Shown: positions 7,526 to 15,330 of the stretch, in pieces | Position numbering within the stretch: the first letter of the stretch is position 1 | Layout: each line of letters starts with the position of its first letter | Origin: Amycolatopsis sp. NBC_01488 | GTDB taxonomy: Bacteria; Actinomycetota; Actinomycetes; Mycobacteriales; Pseudonocardiaceae | Reading direction: 5' to 3' | NCBI RefSeq assembly: GCF_036227105.1 | Contig: NZ_CP109434.1 | Coordinates: forward strand, 7,908,501 to 7,972,500 | DNA length: 64,000 nucleotides | The notes under the pieces: generated by a model | What the model was told of the DNA's origin: nothing | Seen by the model: the letters and a program-made list of their open reading frames with translations, nothing else | Database searches by the model: none | Program-made: the position numbers and the translations under genes

Positions 7526-7830
7526 GCGGGGACTTCCCGAAGAACGCCGAAGAGGCGCGGCTCGACCGCGACACGACCCGGGAAGAGCTGACCGAGACCC
7601 TCGAAGCGCTCGGGCACAAGCTCGACGTGAAGACGCGGGTCAAGGAGAACGTCGACGAGAAGCTCGACAAGGCCACCGCGAAGGTCGCCGACGTCACGAA
7701 CGAGCCGACCGCGGTCAAGTTCCGCCAGGGCGCCGATGTCGTGCGCGGCAACCCGGTGCCGATCTTCGCCGGCGTGCTGGCGCTGCTGATCGTGATCCGG
7801 CTGATCCTGCGACGGAGGAACGACTCGTGA
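7522..7830 (+). CDS. DUF3618 domain-containing protein
   Basis: A 102-residue protein. The N-terminal half, EEARLDRDTTREELTETLEALGHKLDVKTRVKE, is the DUF3618 helix-turn-helix pattern, and the C-terminus carries one membrane helix (PIFAGVLALLIVIRLIL) before a basic RRRNDS end. It resembles a small membrane-anchored coiled-coil protein such as the ElaB/YqjD ribosome-associated type, though that function is not shown here. The ATG overlaps the stop of the holin-like gene, and its own stop overlaps the DUF4235 start, so the three are translationally coupled. Confidence 0.85.
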   Translation: MSGDFPKNAEEARLDRDTTREELTETLEALGHKLDVKTRVKENVDEKLDKATAKVADVTNEPTAVKFRQGADVVRGNPVPIFAGVLALLIVIRLILRRRNDS

Positions 7831-8090
7831 ACAAGGTGCTGTACAAGCCGCTGAGCTGGATCGCCGGTGCCCTCGGCGGCGTGCTCGCCGGCCAGGCGTT
7901 CAAGCAGGTCTGGAAGCGCGTGGCCGGCGAGGAGGACGCGCCCGACGCCACCGACCGCGACTACACCTGGCGGCAGGTGATCATCGCGGCGGCGGTGCAG
8001 GGCGCGATCTTCGCCGCCGTCAAGGCCGCCACCGAGCGCGCGGGTGCCATGGGATATCAGAAGGCGACCGGCGACTGGCCGGACGACTGA
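7827..8090 (+). CDS. DUF4235 domain-containing membrane protein
   Basis: An 87-residue protein with two hydrophobic stretches (WIAGALGGVLAGQAF and VIIAAAVQGAIFAAVKAA) separated by a charged segment, matching DUF4235. The sequence KVLYKPLSWIAG at the start and YQKATGDWP near the end are family features. It is the last gene of the stress-promoter-driven trio and starts with GTG overlapping the DUF3618 stop. Biochemical role unknown. Confidence 0.85.
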   Translation: MNKVLYKPLSWIAGALGGVLAGQAFKQVWKRVAGEEDAPDATDRDYTWRQVIIAAAVQGAIFAAVKAATERAGAMGYQKATGDWPDD

Positions 8091-8119
8091 CCGCAGCTTG
8101 CCGGTCCGTGGTGTCCACA

Positions 8120-8132
8120 GTCCACAGTGGAC
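8120..8132. repeat. 13-base palindrome GTCCACAGTGGAC
   Basis: Complement of GTCCACTGTGGAC, which also occurs exactly at 27028-27040 and 36597-36609. Here it lies in the gap between the convergent DUF4235 and STAS genes and could act as a small hairpin. Confidence 0.5.
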
Positions 8133-8157
8133 GGCGGGAGGCGGGACCGCCGGGCGG

Positions 8158-8529
8158 TCACGCCTCCCGGCCGGGCTCGGGAACCGGGGTCAGGCCCGCG
8201 ACCGCGGCACCGACCCGGGGGTGGATCTCCAGCAGCACGTCCGCGCCGGTGACCTCCAGCGAGCGCGTGACCGCGTGACCGCCGGGGACGACGGCGAGGT
8301 CGGCCCGGGCGTTCGCCTCGAGCAGCGACCGGACGCCGGCGCAGCTGACGAAGGCGACCCGGGTCAGGTCGACGACCAGCCGCCCGCCCGTCGCGAGGGC
8401 TTCGTCCAGGGTGTCGACGGTGGCCGCGTCGATGTCCCCCACCAGCGTGATGACGGTGATCCCGCCCGGTCGCGCGGTGGCGGTGTAGGTCAACCCGGAC
8501 GGTTCTTCGATCGTGCGAAAGCAGTACAT
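8158..8529 (-). CDS. STAS-domain anti-anti-sigma factor
   Basis: A 123-residue single-domain STAS protein (ITVITLVGDIDAATVDTLDEAL, then LVVDLTRVAFVSCAGVRSLLEA). The regulatory serine would be Ser62 in FVSCAG, the position phosphorylated by RsbW-like kinases. Unphosphorylated STAS proteins sequester anti-sigma factors and free the sigma factor, so this is a candidate partner for the anti-sigma/sigma pair at 715-1949, in the same island. ATG 8529 follows GGGAGCG. No GGGTA-type promoter is visible before it, unlike its neighbours. Confidence 0.85.
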   Translation of the reverse strand: MYCFRTIEEPSGLTYTATARPGGITVITLVGDIDAATVDTLDEALATGGRLVVDLTRVAFVSCAGVRSLLEANARADLAVVPGGHAVTRSLEVTGADVLLEIHPRVGAAVAGLTPVPEPGREA

Positions 8530-8632
8530 GGCGCTCCCTATCGCAGGTTAAGGGGCGCTGACCGGAGCACGTGTCTGAACAACAGCCAACGCCTTGACCG
8601 TACGCCCCTGGGCCGCCAGGTCAACCCCGCGG

Positions 8633-8657
8633 GTTTCCCACCTCCGGCCCCGGGTAA
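8633..8657 (+). promoter_or_regulatory. SigF/SigB-type stress promoter (NDH-like gene)
   Basis: GTTT at 8633-8636, 15-base spacer, GGGTAA at 8652-8657, 37 bases before ATG 8695. Confidence 0.7.
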
Positions 8658-8694
8658 TCGCCGGAAGACGGACATCCGGCCCGGAAGGAGATCC

Positions 8695-9984
8695 ATGCGA
8701 GTCGTGATCGTCGGCGGCGGGTTCGCCGGTTACCACGCGGCGAAGAGCCTGCGAAAGGCCGCCGGTGCGGACGTCGAGGTGGTCGTGCTCAACCCCACGG
8801 ACTACTTCCTCTACCTGCCGCTGCTGCCGGAAGTGGCGGCCGGGATCCTCGACCCGCGGCGGGTGACCGTGTCGATCCCCGAGACGCTGCCGGGCGTCCG
8901 CCTGGTGCTCGGCGTCGCCACCGGCGCCGATTTCGGCGCCCGCCACGTCGCCTACACCGACCCCGAAGGGCAGGAGCACCGGATCGGGTACGACCGGCTG
9001 GTGCTCGCGGCGGGCAGCGTCAACAAGCTGTTGCCGATCCCGGGCGTCCCGGAGTACGCCCACGGGTTCCGCGGCGTGCCCGAGGCGCTGTACCTGCGTG
9101 ACCACATCACGCGCCAGATCGAGCTGGCCGCGGCGGCCGAGGACCCCGCCGAACGCGACGCGCGCTGCACGTTCGTGGTGGTCGGCGCCGGCTACACCGG
9201 GACCGAAGTCGCCGCGCAGGGCCCCGCGTTCACCGAGGTCCTCGCCGCGCGGCACCCCGAGCTGGCCGGGCAGAAGATCCGCTGGCTGCTGCTCGACCTC
9301 GCCGAGCGGGTGCTGCCCGAGCTGGGCAAGCGCCTCGGCAAGACCGCGGACGACGTGCTGCGCGCCCGCGGCGTCGAGGTGCTGATGAAGACCTCGATCG
9401 ACCACGCCGACGACAAGGGCGTCACGCTGACCAACGGCGACGCGGTGCCGACGCGGACGCTCGTGTGGTGCGTCGGCGTGCGGCCGGACCCGCTGGTGGC
9501 CGACCTCGGGCTCGAGACGGCGAAGGGCAGGCTGGTCGTGACCGAGCAGCTCACCGTGCCCGGCCGCGACGACGTCTTCGCCTGCGGCGACGCGGCCGCG
9601 GTGCCCGACCTCACCCGCCCCGGCCAGTACACCGCGATGACCGCGCAGCACGCCGAACGGCAGGGGAAGCTCGCCGGGCGCAACGTCGCGGCGTCGCTGG
9701 GCTACGGCCGTCCCGGCACCTACCGGCACCACGACCTCGGCTTCGTCGTCGACCTGGGTGCGGGCGCCGCGGCCGCGAACCCTTTGCACGTCCCGCTTTC
9801 CGGCCGGCCGGCGAAGGCCGTGACCCGCGCCTACCACCTGATGGCGATGCCCGGCAACCGCGTCCGCACGGCCACCGACTGGCTCCTCGACCGGCTCACC
9901 GGCCGCCAGACCGTCCAATTGGGACTCGTCCGCTCCGGCGCGGTACCGCTCGACACGGACTCCCCGGAACTCCCCCGTCGCTGA
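8695..9984 (+). CDS. NAD(P)/FAD-dependent oxidoreductase, type II NADH dehydrogenase-like
   Basis: A 429-residue pyridine nucleotide-disulphide oxidoreductase fold protein. The FAD dinucleotide-binding motif starts the protein (VVIVGGGFAGYHAAKSL), the NAD(P) motif is VVVGAGYTGTEVAAQ at about residue 163, and the second FAD motif is DVFACGDAAAVPD near residue 300. This layout fits NDH-2 enzymes that pass electrons from NADH to quinone at the membrane, or related carotenoid/sulfide oxidoreductases. No transmembrane helix is seen. ATG 8695 follows AAGGAG and a full stress promoter, so it may be an alternative dehydrogenase used under stress. Confidence 0.8.
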   Translation: MRVVIVGGGFAGYHAAKSLRKAAGADVEVVVLNPTDYFLYLPLLPEVAAGILDPRRVTVSIPETLPGVRLVLGVATGADFGARHVAYTDPEGQEHRIGYDRLVLAAGSVNKLLPIPGVPEYAHGFRGVPEALYLRDHITRQIELAAAAEDPAERDARCTFVVVGAGYTGTEVAAQGPAFTEVLAARHPELAGQKIRWLLLDLAERVLPELGKRLGKTADDVLRARGVEVLMKTSIDHADDKGVTLTNGDAVPTRTLVWCVGVRPDPLVADLGLETAKGRLVVTEQLTVPGRDDVFACGDAAAVPDLTRPGQYTAMTAQHAERQGKLAGRNVAASLGYGRPGTYRHHDLGFVVDLGAGAAAANPLHVPLSGRPAKAVTRAYHLMAMPGNRVRTATDWLLDRLTGRQTVQLGLVRSGAVPLDTDSPELPRR

Positions 9985-9997
9985 TTAGGAAAGCACC

Positions 9998-10552
9998 ATG
10001 GCCGCCGATCCCGATTACACCCGTTCCGCCGGCCCGGCCGTCGTCACCGCGGGCGACCCGTCCGGGCCGAAGCTCGTCGTGCTCGACCCGGCGGGCGCCG
10101 CCCGGCACGACGAGCTGCCCGCGACCTGGCGGCCCCTGGCCGAGCGGCGCGGGATCTTCTGGTGCCGGGTCCCGGCGGGCGGGGCCCTGACCGAGGCCGA
10201 CGACCTGGTGGGCGACCGCGGGCCCGGCGACCCCGAGATCGCGGTCGTGGCGAGCGGTCCGTTCGCGGCCGAAGCCCTCCAGCTCGTCGAGCGCCACCCG
10301 GGCGCGGCCACGCACCTGCTGCTGGTCGACCCGGCCTCCGATGCCTTCCTCCCGTCCGGCGACGCCGCGGAGGCCAACGAAAACTGGCTGGCCGAGCACG
10401 ACGACGTCGTGGCGAAGCTGCGCGAGACGGGCACCGAGGTCCGGGTGGTCGCCTCGACCACCGGGGGGCCGGCGGACCGCGTGCCGCCGCCGCTGCCGCT
10501 CGGCCACCCGGACGTGGTGGCGGCGGTGCAGTCGGCGCTCGGCGAGCGGTAG
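9998..10552 (+). CDS. Hypothetical protein, alpha/beta-hydrolase-like without nucleophile
   Basis: A 184-residue cytoplasmic protein not assigned to a named family. It alternates short strands and helices (KLVVLDPAG, IAVVASGPFAAEALQLVERHP, THLLLVDPAS, EVRVVASTTGG), an order like the core of an alpha/beta hydrolase. The expected nucleophile elbow reads VASGPFAAE, without a clear GxSxG, so catalysis is doubtful. ATG 9998 follows GGAAAG, 13 bases after the oxidoreductase stop, suggesting an operon with it. The Rv2629-type gene follows 42 bases later. Confidence 0.6.
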   Translation: MAADPDYTRSAGPAVVTAGDPSGPKLVVLDPAGAARHDELPATWRPLAERRGIFWCRVPAGGALTEADDLVGDRGPGDPEIAVVASGPFAAEALQLVERHPGAATHLLLVDPASDAFLPSGDAAEANENWLAEHDDVVAKLRETGTEVRVVASTTGGPADRVPPPLPLGHPDVVAAVQSALGER

Positions 10553-10594
10553 CCCGAAGACGTACCCGCGGACCATCGCCGAAAGGAGTCCTTT

Positions 10595-11686
10595 GTGGAC
10601 ACTGCCACGTTGCGCGACCTGACCGCCGACGACGGGCCGTTCGCGTCCGTGCACTTCGACTTCTCGCACGACACCGAGGACGCCGCGAAGCAGCTCGAAC
10701 TCCGCTTGAAGGAAATCGAGGCGTCGCTGAGCGACCAGCGGGCCGATCCGGCGACGATCGAGGCCGTGCTGCGGGCTGTGCGCGCCAGCGAGCCGCCGGT
10801 CGGCAAGGCCGGCCGGAGCATCATCGCCGCGCACGGCTCGGTCCTGCTCGACCGGCGCCTGGCCGCGCCGCCGCCGTCGCAGGTCGTGCGCTTCTCGGCC
10901 CTGCCGTACCTGCTGCCGCTCGCGACCCACGCCGAGGAGAACCCGAAGTACGTGCTGGTCGTGGTCGACCGGGTCGGTGCCGAGATCACCGAGTACGCCG
11001 ACGGCGGACCGCGGACCGAGACGGTCGAGGGGGAGAACCACCCCGTGCACAAGGTCCGCGGCGGCGGTACGGCCCACCACAACCTGCAGAACTCCGCCGA
11101 AGAGACGGCCCGTCGCAACCTGGTCGACGTCGCGGACCACGTCGCGAAGGCGGTGGAACGGAGTGGCGCGCACCTGGTCGTCCTGGCCGGGGAGAAGCAG
11201 GCCCGCACGGCCCTGCACGAGACCTTGCCGGAGGCGGTCCGCCGGATCGCCACGGAGGTCGACGCGGGCAGCCGAGCCGACGGCTCGTCGCGTGAGGGGC
11301 TCGACCGGCAGGTGCACGAGCTGCTGACCGGCCGGCGTCTCGCGGCGCTGGACGACCTGGCCGAGCGGTTCCGTGCCGGGTCGGGCCGCGAAGGCGGGCT
11401 GGCGGTGACCGGCCTGGAAGCGGTGACGAGCGCCCTCGCCGAGGCGAACGTCGAGACGCTGCTGGTGGGTTCGCCGGGCGACACCACGGTGTTCGGCGGC
11501 CCGGACCCGGCGCAGGTCGCCGTCGGCAAGGCCGGGCTGCAGGCGCTGGGCGTGGCCGAACCCGAGCAGCGCCGGGCCGACGAGGCGATCCCGTTCGCGG
11601 CGGTGGCGACCGGCGCGCAGGTCGCGGTGCTGGACGAGCGCGTCGACCTCTGGGAGGGCTTCGGCGCCATCCTGCGCCACAGCTGA
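10595..11686 (+). CDS. Rv2629-like baeRF2 (Vms1/eRF1-related) protein
   Basis: A 363-residue soluble protein of the bacterial archaeo-eukaryotic release-factor-like group 2, the family of mycobacterial Rv2629. The order is an N-terminal domain of about 110 residues, a central eRF1 domain 2-like part with PKYVLVVVDRVGAEITEY, a Gly-rich loop KVRGGGTAHHNLQ (GGG at 156-158), and a C-terminal L7Ae-like part (EANVETLLVGSPGDTTVF). The loop stands where release factors and Vms1 carry their catalytic glycines. Family members are thought to act on stalled ribosomes, but this one is not proven to. GTG 10595 follows GAAAGGAG. In mycobacteria Rv2629 belongs to the dormancy regulon. Confidence 0.8.
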   Translation: MDTATLRDLTADDGPFASVHFDFSHDTEDAAKQLELRLKEIEASLSDQRADPATIEAVLRAVRASEPPVGKAGRSIIAAHGSVLLDRRLAAPPPSQVVRFSALPYLLPLATHAEENPKYVLVVVDRVGAEITEYADGGPRTETVEGENHPVHKVRGGGTAHHNLQNSAEETARRNLVDVADHVAKAVERSGAHLVVLAGEKQARTALHETLPEAVRRIATEVDAGSRADGSSREGLDRQVHELLTGRRLAALDDLAERFRAGSGREGGLAVTGLEAVTSALAEANVETLLVGSPGDTTVFGGPDPAQVAVGKAGLQALGVAEPEQRRADEAIPFAAVATGAQVAVLDERVDLWEGFGAILRHS

Positions 11687-11721
11687 CGACCACGGAGCGG
11701 CCGTGCGAGGTTGTCCTGACG

Positions 11722-11916
11722 TCAGTCGTCGTCGAACACCGACAGGGCCTGGCGGCGGTGCAGCAGGTCGACGGCGGCGTCGAGCTGGTGTTCGAGGTCC
11801 TTGAGCCGGAGCCGCTCCTGCGGGGTCAGCCCGCCGTGGTGGAGGGCACCCTTGCGCAGCCGGTGCTCCTCGTCGATCAGGTCGGCGATGCGATCGGTGA
11901 TTTCGTGGCCTCCCAT
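11722..11916 (-). CDS. DUF2630 family protein
   Basis: A 64-residue helical protein. The pattern ITDRIADLIDEEHRLRKGALHHGGLTPQERLRLKDLEHQLDAAVDLLHRRQA is that of DUF2630, a small soluble actinobacterial family predicted to form a two-helix hairpin. ATG 11916 follows GGAGGGGA. It diverges from the serine hydrolase gene and converges with the Rv2629-like gene. No function is known. Confidence 0.8.
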   Translation of the reverse strand: MGGHEITDRIADLIDEEHRLRKGALHHGGLTPQERLRLKDLEHQLDAAVDLLHRRQALSVFDDD

Positions 11917-11971
11917 GGGAAATCCCCTCCTGTCCGCCGTGAGCATACGCCGCGCGGGTAGCCTCGCCGGG

Positions 11972-12967
11972 GTGATCCACGTCGCCGAACTGGTGCGCGC
12001 CCGCGGAGCGCGGGCGAGCCTGTGCGTGCTCCGGGACGGCCGGACGCTGCTCGACATCGACGTCGGCGGCCCACCGGACGCGCTGTTCTGGATCTTCTCG
12101 GCGAGCAAGCCGTTCGTGGCGCTGCTCGTGCACCAGCTGGCGGCGAGCGGGGTCCTGGACCTGAACGCGCCGGTGGCCCGGTACTGGCCGGAGTTCGCGG
12201 GCGGCGGCAAGGGGGCGGTGACGATCCGGCAGGTGCTCACGCACCGGTCCGGCTTCGCGACGGCTCGCGGTTTCGCGGGCGACGCGCTCACGATGACCGA
12301 CTGGCCGCGCGCGGTCCGGGCGATCGAGCGCGCGCCGCTCCGGTGGCCGCCCGGGACCGTGGCCGCCTACCAGCCGATCGTGTACGGCCACCTCCTCGGC
12401 GAGCTGGTCCGGCGCTTGTCCGGCGTTCCGGTGGCCACGCTGCTGCGGTCGGAGGTGCTGGCCCCGCTGGGTCTCGCCGACACCCACCTCGGCCTGCCCG
12501 CGTCGCTGTGGCCCCGGCGGGTCCCCGTCCGTGGCTACGGCCTGGGCGGCCCGGTGACGGCCCGGATGGTCAACCGCCGTTCGGTCCGCCGGGCGGTGAT
12601 CCCGGCCGCGGGCATCTCGACGACGGCCCGCGACCTGGCGACGTTCTACCAGGCGTTGCTGGACGGTTTCGCGTCGCCCGCGGTGACGGAGGCCCGCCGG
12701 CCGTCGGGCGACGCGGTGATCGACCGGACGATCGGCACCCGCATCCGCTGGGCACAGGGCTTCCAGCTGGGCGGGGCGGGCCGGCCGATGGGGACGTCGA
12801 GCGGCCGGGAGACGTTCGGCCACAACGGAAGCAACTGCTGCATCGCCTGGGCGGACCCGGTGCGCCGGGTGGCGTTCGCGTACCTGACGGACCGGCTGGT
12901 GTCCGGCCACAGCGCGGCGGCCCACCTGGGCGAGGTGGCGGACGCGGTCCTGAAGACCTGCGACTGA
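11972..12967 (+). CDS. Serine hydrolase, class C beta-lactamase family
   Basis: A 331-residue protein of the beta-lactamase/penicillin-binding-like fold. The active-site motif is SASK (Ser43, Lys46), the second-box tyrosine is in GTVAAYQPIVYG, and the third box is HNG near residue 290 (FGHNGSNCC). Members act as esterases, D-aminopeptidases or beta-lactamases. No signal peptide is visible from GTG 11972, so it is predicted cytoplasmic. An upstream in-frame ATG at 11801 would run antisense through the whole of DUF2630 and is less likely. Substrate unknown. Confidence 0.8.
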   Translation: MIHVAELVRARGARASLCVLRDGRTLLDIDVGGPPDALFWIFSASKPFVALLVHQLAASGVLDLNAPVARYWPEFAGGGKGAVTIRQVLTHRSGFATARGFAGDALTMTDWPRAVRAIERAPLRWPPGTVAAYQPIVYGHLLGELVRRLSGVPVATLLRSEVLAPLGLADTHLGLPASLWPRRVPVRGYGLGGPVTARMVNRRSVRRAVIPAAGISTTARDLATFYQALLDGFASPAVTEARRPSGDAVIDRTIGTRIRWAQGFQLGGAGRPMGTSSGRETFGHNGSNCCIAWADPVRRVAFAYLTDRLVSGHSAAAHLGEVADAVLKTCD

Positions 12968-13026
12968 CGCGGACCGGCGGCGCGGCAGGCACCCAAGCGG
13001 AGTCGGTGCGCAGCTCACGCCGCCAC

Positions 13027-13911
13027 TTACTCGCGCGCGCCGCGGGCCAGGTCCACGAATGCGCGTACCACCGGTGCCACCGCCCCGCTCCGCCAAGCCA
13101 GCCCCAGGTCGATCACCGGTGCCGGCTCTTCCAGCCGCCGCAGGACGACTCCTCGTCGGCGCAAGGCGCGGGCGCGGTGTTCCGGGACCGCCGCGATGCC
13201 CGCGCCCTCCGCGACCGCGCGCACCAGCTGCTCGTCCTCCGGTTCCTCGCGCACGATCCGCGGCACCCCGCCCGGCCAGACCTGTGCGCTGATCGCGTCG
13301 TACTGGCCCGGCCCGTTCGAGCGCGGCCAGAACACCACCGGTTCCGCGGCGATCCACGCTCGCCGCAGCCGCCCGCGGCGCCGGGCCAGCGCGTGCGCCG
13401 ACGGCAATGCGATCAGCACTTCCTCCGACCCCACGACCGCCACCTCGATCCCCGGCGAAACCACCGGCGGCCGGACGAAGCCCACGTCGATCTCCCCCGC
13501 GGCCAAGCGGGCCAGGTTCAGGCTCGTCCACCCCGTCTCGAGCGCCAGCGAGACGTCCGGATACCGCTCCCGGTAGGCCGCCACGAGGTCAGCGGCCAGC
13601 GGACCCGGCGCCGAGCGTGTGTACGCGATCCGGAGCCGCCCGGCGTCGCCACGGCCGGCCGCGGCGATCACCCCGCGCGCGCGGTCCAGGCGGCCCAGCA
13701 GCTCCCGTGCCTCCGCCGCCGCGACGCGACCGGCCTCCGTCAGCGCGAACCGCGGGCCCGAACGGTCGAGCAGCGCCACGCCCAGCTCGGCTTCGAACGC
13801 CCGGATCTGCTGGCTCAGCGAAGGCTGCGACACGAACAGCCGCGCGGCCGCCCGCGTGAAGTGCATCTCCTCGGCGAGCACGGCGAAGTAGTGCCAACGG
13901 CGCAGGTCCAC
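13027..13911 (-). CDS. LysR family transcriptional regulator
   Basis: A 294-residue regulator. The N-terminal winged helix-turn-helix is clear (HYFAVLAEEMHFTRAAARLFVSQPSLSQQIRAFE), followed by the effector-binding domain typical of LysR proteins (DVSLALETGWTSLNLARLAAGEIDVGFVRPP). It is transcribed divergently from the PLP decarboxylase at 13993, and an inverted repeat lies in the 81-base gap, so it most likely controls that gene and itself. The inducer is not predictable. Confidence 0.9.
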   Translation of the reverse strand: MDLRRWHYFAVLAEEMHFTRAAARLFVSQPSLSQQIRAFEAELGVALLDRSGPRFALTEAGRVAAAEARELLGRLDRARGVIAAAGRGDAGRLRIAYTRSAPGPLAADLVAAYRERYPDVSLALETGWTSLNLARLAAGEIDVGFVRPPVVSPGIEVAVVGSEEVLIALPSAHALARRRGRLRRAWIAAEPVVFWPRSNGPGQYDAISAQVWPGGVPRIVREEPEDEQLVRAVAEGAGIAAVPEHRARALRRRGVVLRRLEEPAPVIDLGLAWRSGAVAPVVRAFVDLARGARE

Positions 13912-13918
13912 CCAGCCA

Positions 13919-13937
13919 CTATAGGACCGGCCTATAG
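13919..13937. promoter_or_regulatory. LysR operator palindrome
   Basis: CTATAGG-ACCGG-CCTATAG (19 bases, perfect arms) between the divergent LysR and decarboxylase genes. It contains TATAG boxes facing both ways, so bound regulator would overlap likely -10 regions. It lies 8 bases before the LysR start codon. Confidence 0.65.
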
Positions 13938-13992
13938 ATCAAGAGGGACGAAGTCTTGGACCGGTCCGCACCGCCGGCCCGAGACTGGGGAC

Positions 13993-15291
13993 GTGAACCG
14001 CACCGACCGCAAGCTCCGCGCCCTCGCCGCCGCCACGGACCGGAACCTCCTCGATCCGCTCGCCGGGTTCGTCGACCTCGCCGGGATCCGCGAGGCCGTC
14101 GAAGACCTGACCAAGGCGTTCGCGCCACTCGGGCGCGTCCAGCACACCGTCGCCGCCAAGGCGTGCGGCCTGGCGCCCGTCCTGCGGTACCTGGCCGACC
14201 TCGGGGTCGACGCCGAAGTCGCCAGTCCGGGCGAGACGGCGGTCGCCGAAGCCGCCGGCCTGCGCGGCTCCCGGCTCGTCCTCGACTCCCCCGCCAAGAC
14301 CATCGCCGAACTGACGCACGCCCTGAGCGAGGGCACCGCGATCAACGCCGACAACTTCCAGGAACTCGCCCGGCTCGACGCGCTCGTCGAGGATGCCCCA
14401 CGCTCGGTGCTCGGCCTGCGGATCAACCCCCAGGTCGGCGCCGGGCGGATCGACGGCACCAGCACCGCGACCACCACGTCGAAGTTCGGCATTCCGTTGC
14501 GGGACAACCGGTCCGCGATCATCGAAGCCTTCATGCGACGACCGTGGCTGACCCGGCTGCACGTCCACGTCGGCTCGCAGGGCTGCCCGCCGGAGCTGAT
14601 GGCCGACGGCGTCGCCGCGGTGCACGCGCTTGCCGAAGAAATCAACACCGAGGCCGGGTACCGGCAGGTCACCAGCCTCGACCTCGGCGGCGGCCTGCCG
14701 GTGAACTTCGCCTCCGACGCCCCGGGCCCGACCTACGCCGACTACGTAGCGACCCTTCTGGCGAAGGTCCCGGCCCTCGCCGACGGGCACTACTCGTTCG
14801 TCACGGAGTTCGGCCGGTCGCTGCTGGCGAAGAACGGCTTCCTCGTCAGCACCGTCGAGTACACGAAGGTCGCGGGCGGGCGGCCCATCGCCGTGACGCA
14901 CGCGGGTGCGCAGGTCGCGGCCCGCACGGTGCTCCAGCCCGAGCACTGGCCGCTGCGGCTGACCGCGCTCGACGCCACCGGCACCCCGAAGACCGGGCCC
15001 GAGGTGCCGCAGGACGTCGCCGGGCCGCTGTGTTTCGCGGGCGACCTCCTGGCGAAGGAACGGCCGCTTCCGTTGCTGGAGCCGGGCGACTTCGTCGTCG
15101 CCCACGACACCGGCGCCTACTACTTCGGCGCGCACTACGCCTACAACACGCTGCCACGCCCGGCCGTGCACGGCTTCACGGTCGACGAGCGCGGTGACGT
15201 CCGGTTCACGCCGATCCGCCGCGCGCAGTCCGTGGCCGAGCTGGTCGCGGACGCGGGCGCCGAACACGTCGGAGCGCTCCCGGAAGCGTGA
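13993..15291 (+). CDS. PLP-dependent decarboxylase (diaminopimelate/ornithine decarboxylase fold)
   Basis: A 432-residue fold type III PLP enzyme. The lysine that binds PLP is in HTVAAKACGLAPVL (near residue 58), the phosphate-binding glycine loop is LDLGGGLPVNF, EFGRSLLAKNG provides the late Arg/Glu contacts, and the cross-subunit Cys is in LCFAGDLLAKE. These fit the alanine racemase-barrel decarboxylases that remove the alpha carboxylate of basic amino acids such as D,L-diaminopimelate. A standalone copy next to a LysR gene suggests a catabolic or specialised role rather than essential lysA. GTG 13993 lacks a strong Shine-Dalgarno. Confidence 0.8.
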   Translation: MNRTDRKLRALAAATDRNLLDPLAGFVDLAGIREAVEDLTKAFAPLGRVQHTVAAKACGLAPVLRYLADLGVDAEVASPGETAVAEAAGLRGSRLVLDSPAKTIAELTHALSEGTAINADNFQELARLDALVEDAPRSVLGLRINPQVGAGRIDGTSTATTTSKFGIPLRDNRSAIIEAFMRRPWLTRLHVHVGSQGCPPELMADGVAAVHALAEEINTEAGYRQVTSLDLGGGLPVNFASDAPGPTYADYVATLLAKVPALADGHYSFVTEFGRSLLAKNGFLVSTVEYTKVAGGRPIAVTHAGAQVAARTVLQPEHWPLRLTALDATGTPKTGPEVPQDVAGPLCFAGDLLAKERPLPLLEPGDFVVAHDTGAYYFGAHYAYNTLPRPAVHGFTVDERGDVRFTPIRRAQSVAELVADAGAEHVGALPEA

Positions 15292-15330
15292 TCTCCGGCG
15301 TACGATCCGGGCACGCGAGGGGAGACTGCC

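Noticed and set aside
11956..11961. GGGTAG 11 bases before the serine hydrolase GTG at 11972, as a further stress-sigma promoter
   Set aside because: No GNNT element at a spacing of 13-17 bases upstream, unlike the other promoters.
9896..13531. Very long open frames opposite real genes, such as the 1211-codon minus-strand frame here
   Set aside because: Typical antisense shadows in GC-rich DNA; the products are Arg/Gly/Ala-rich without domains, and the opposite strand carries recognisable genes.
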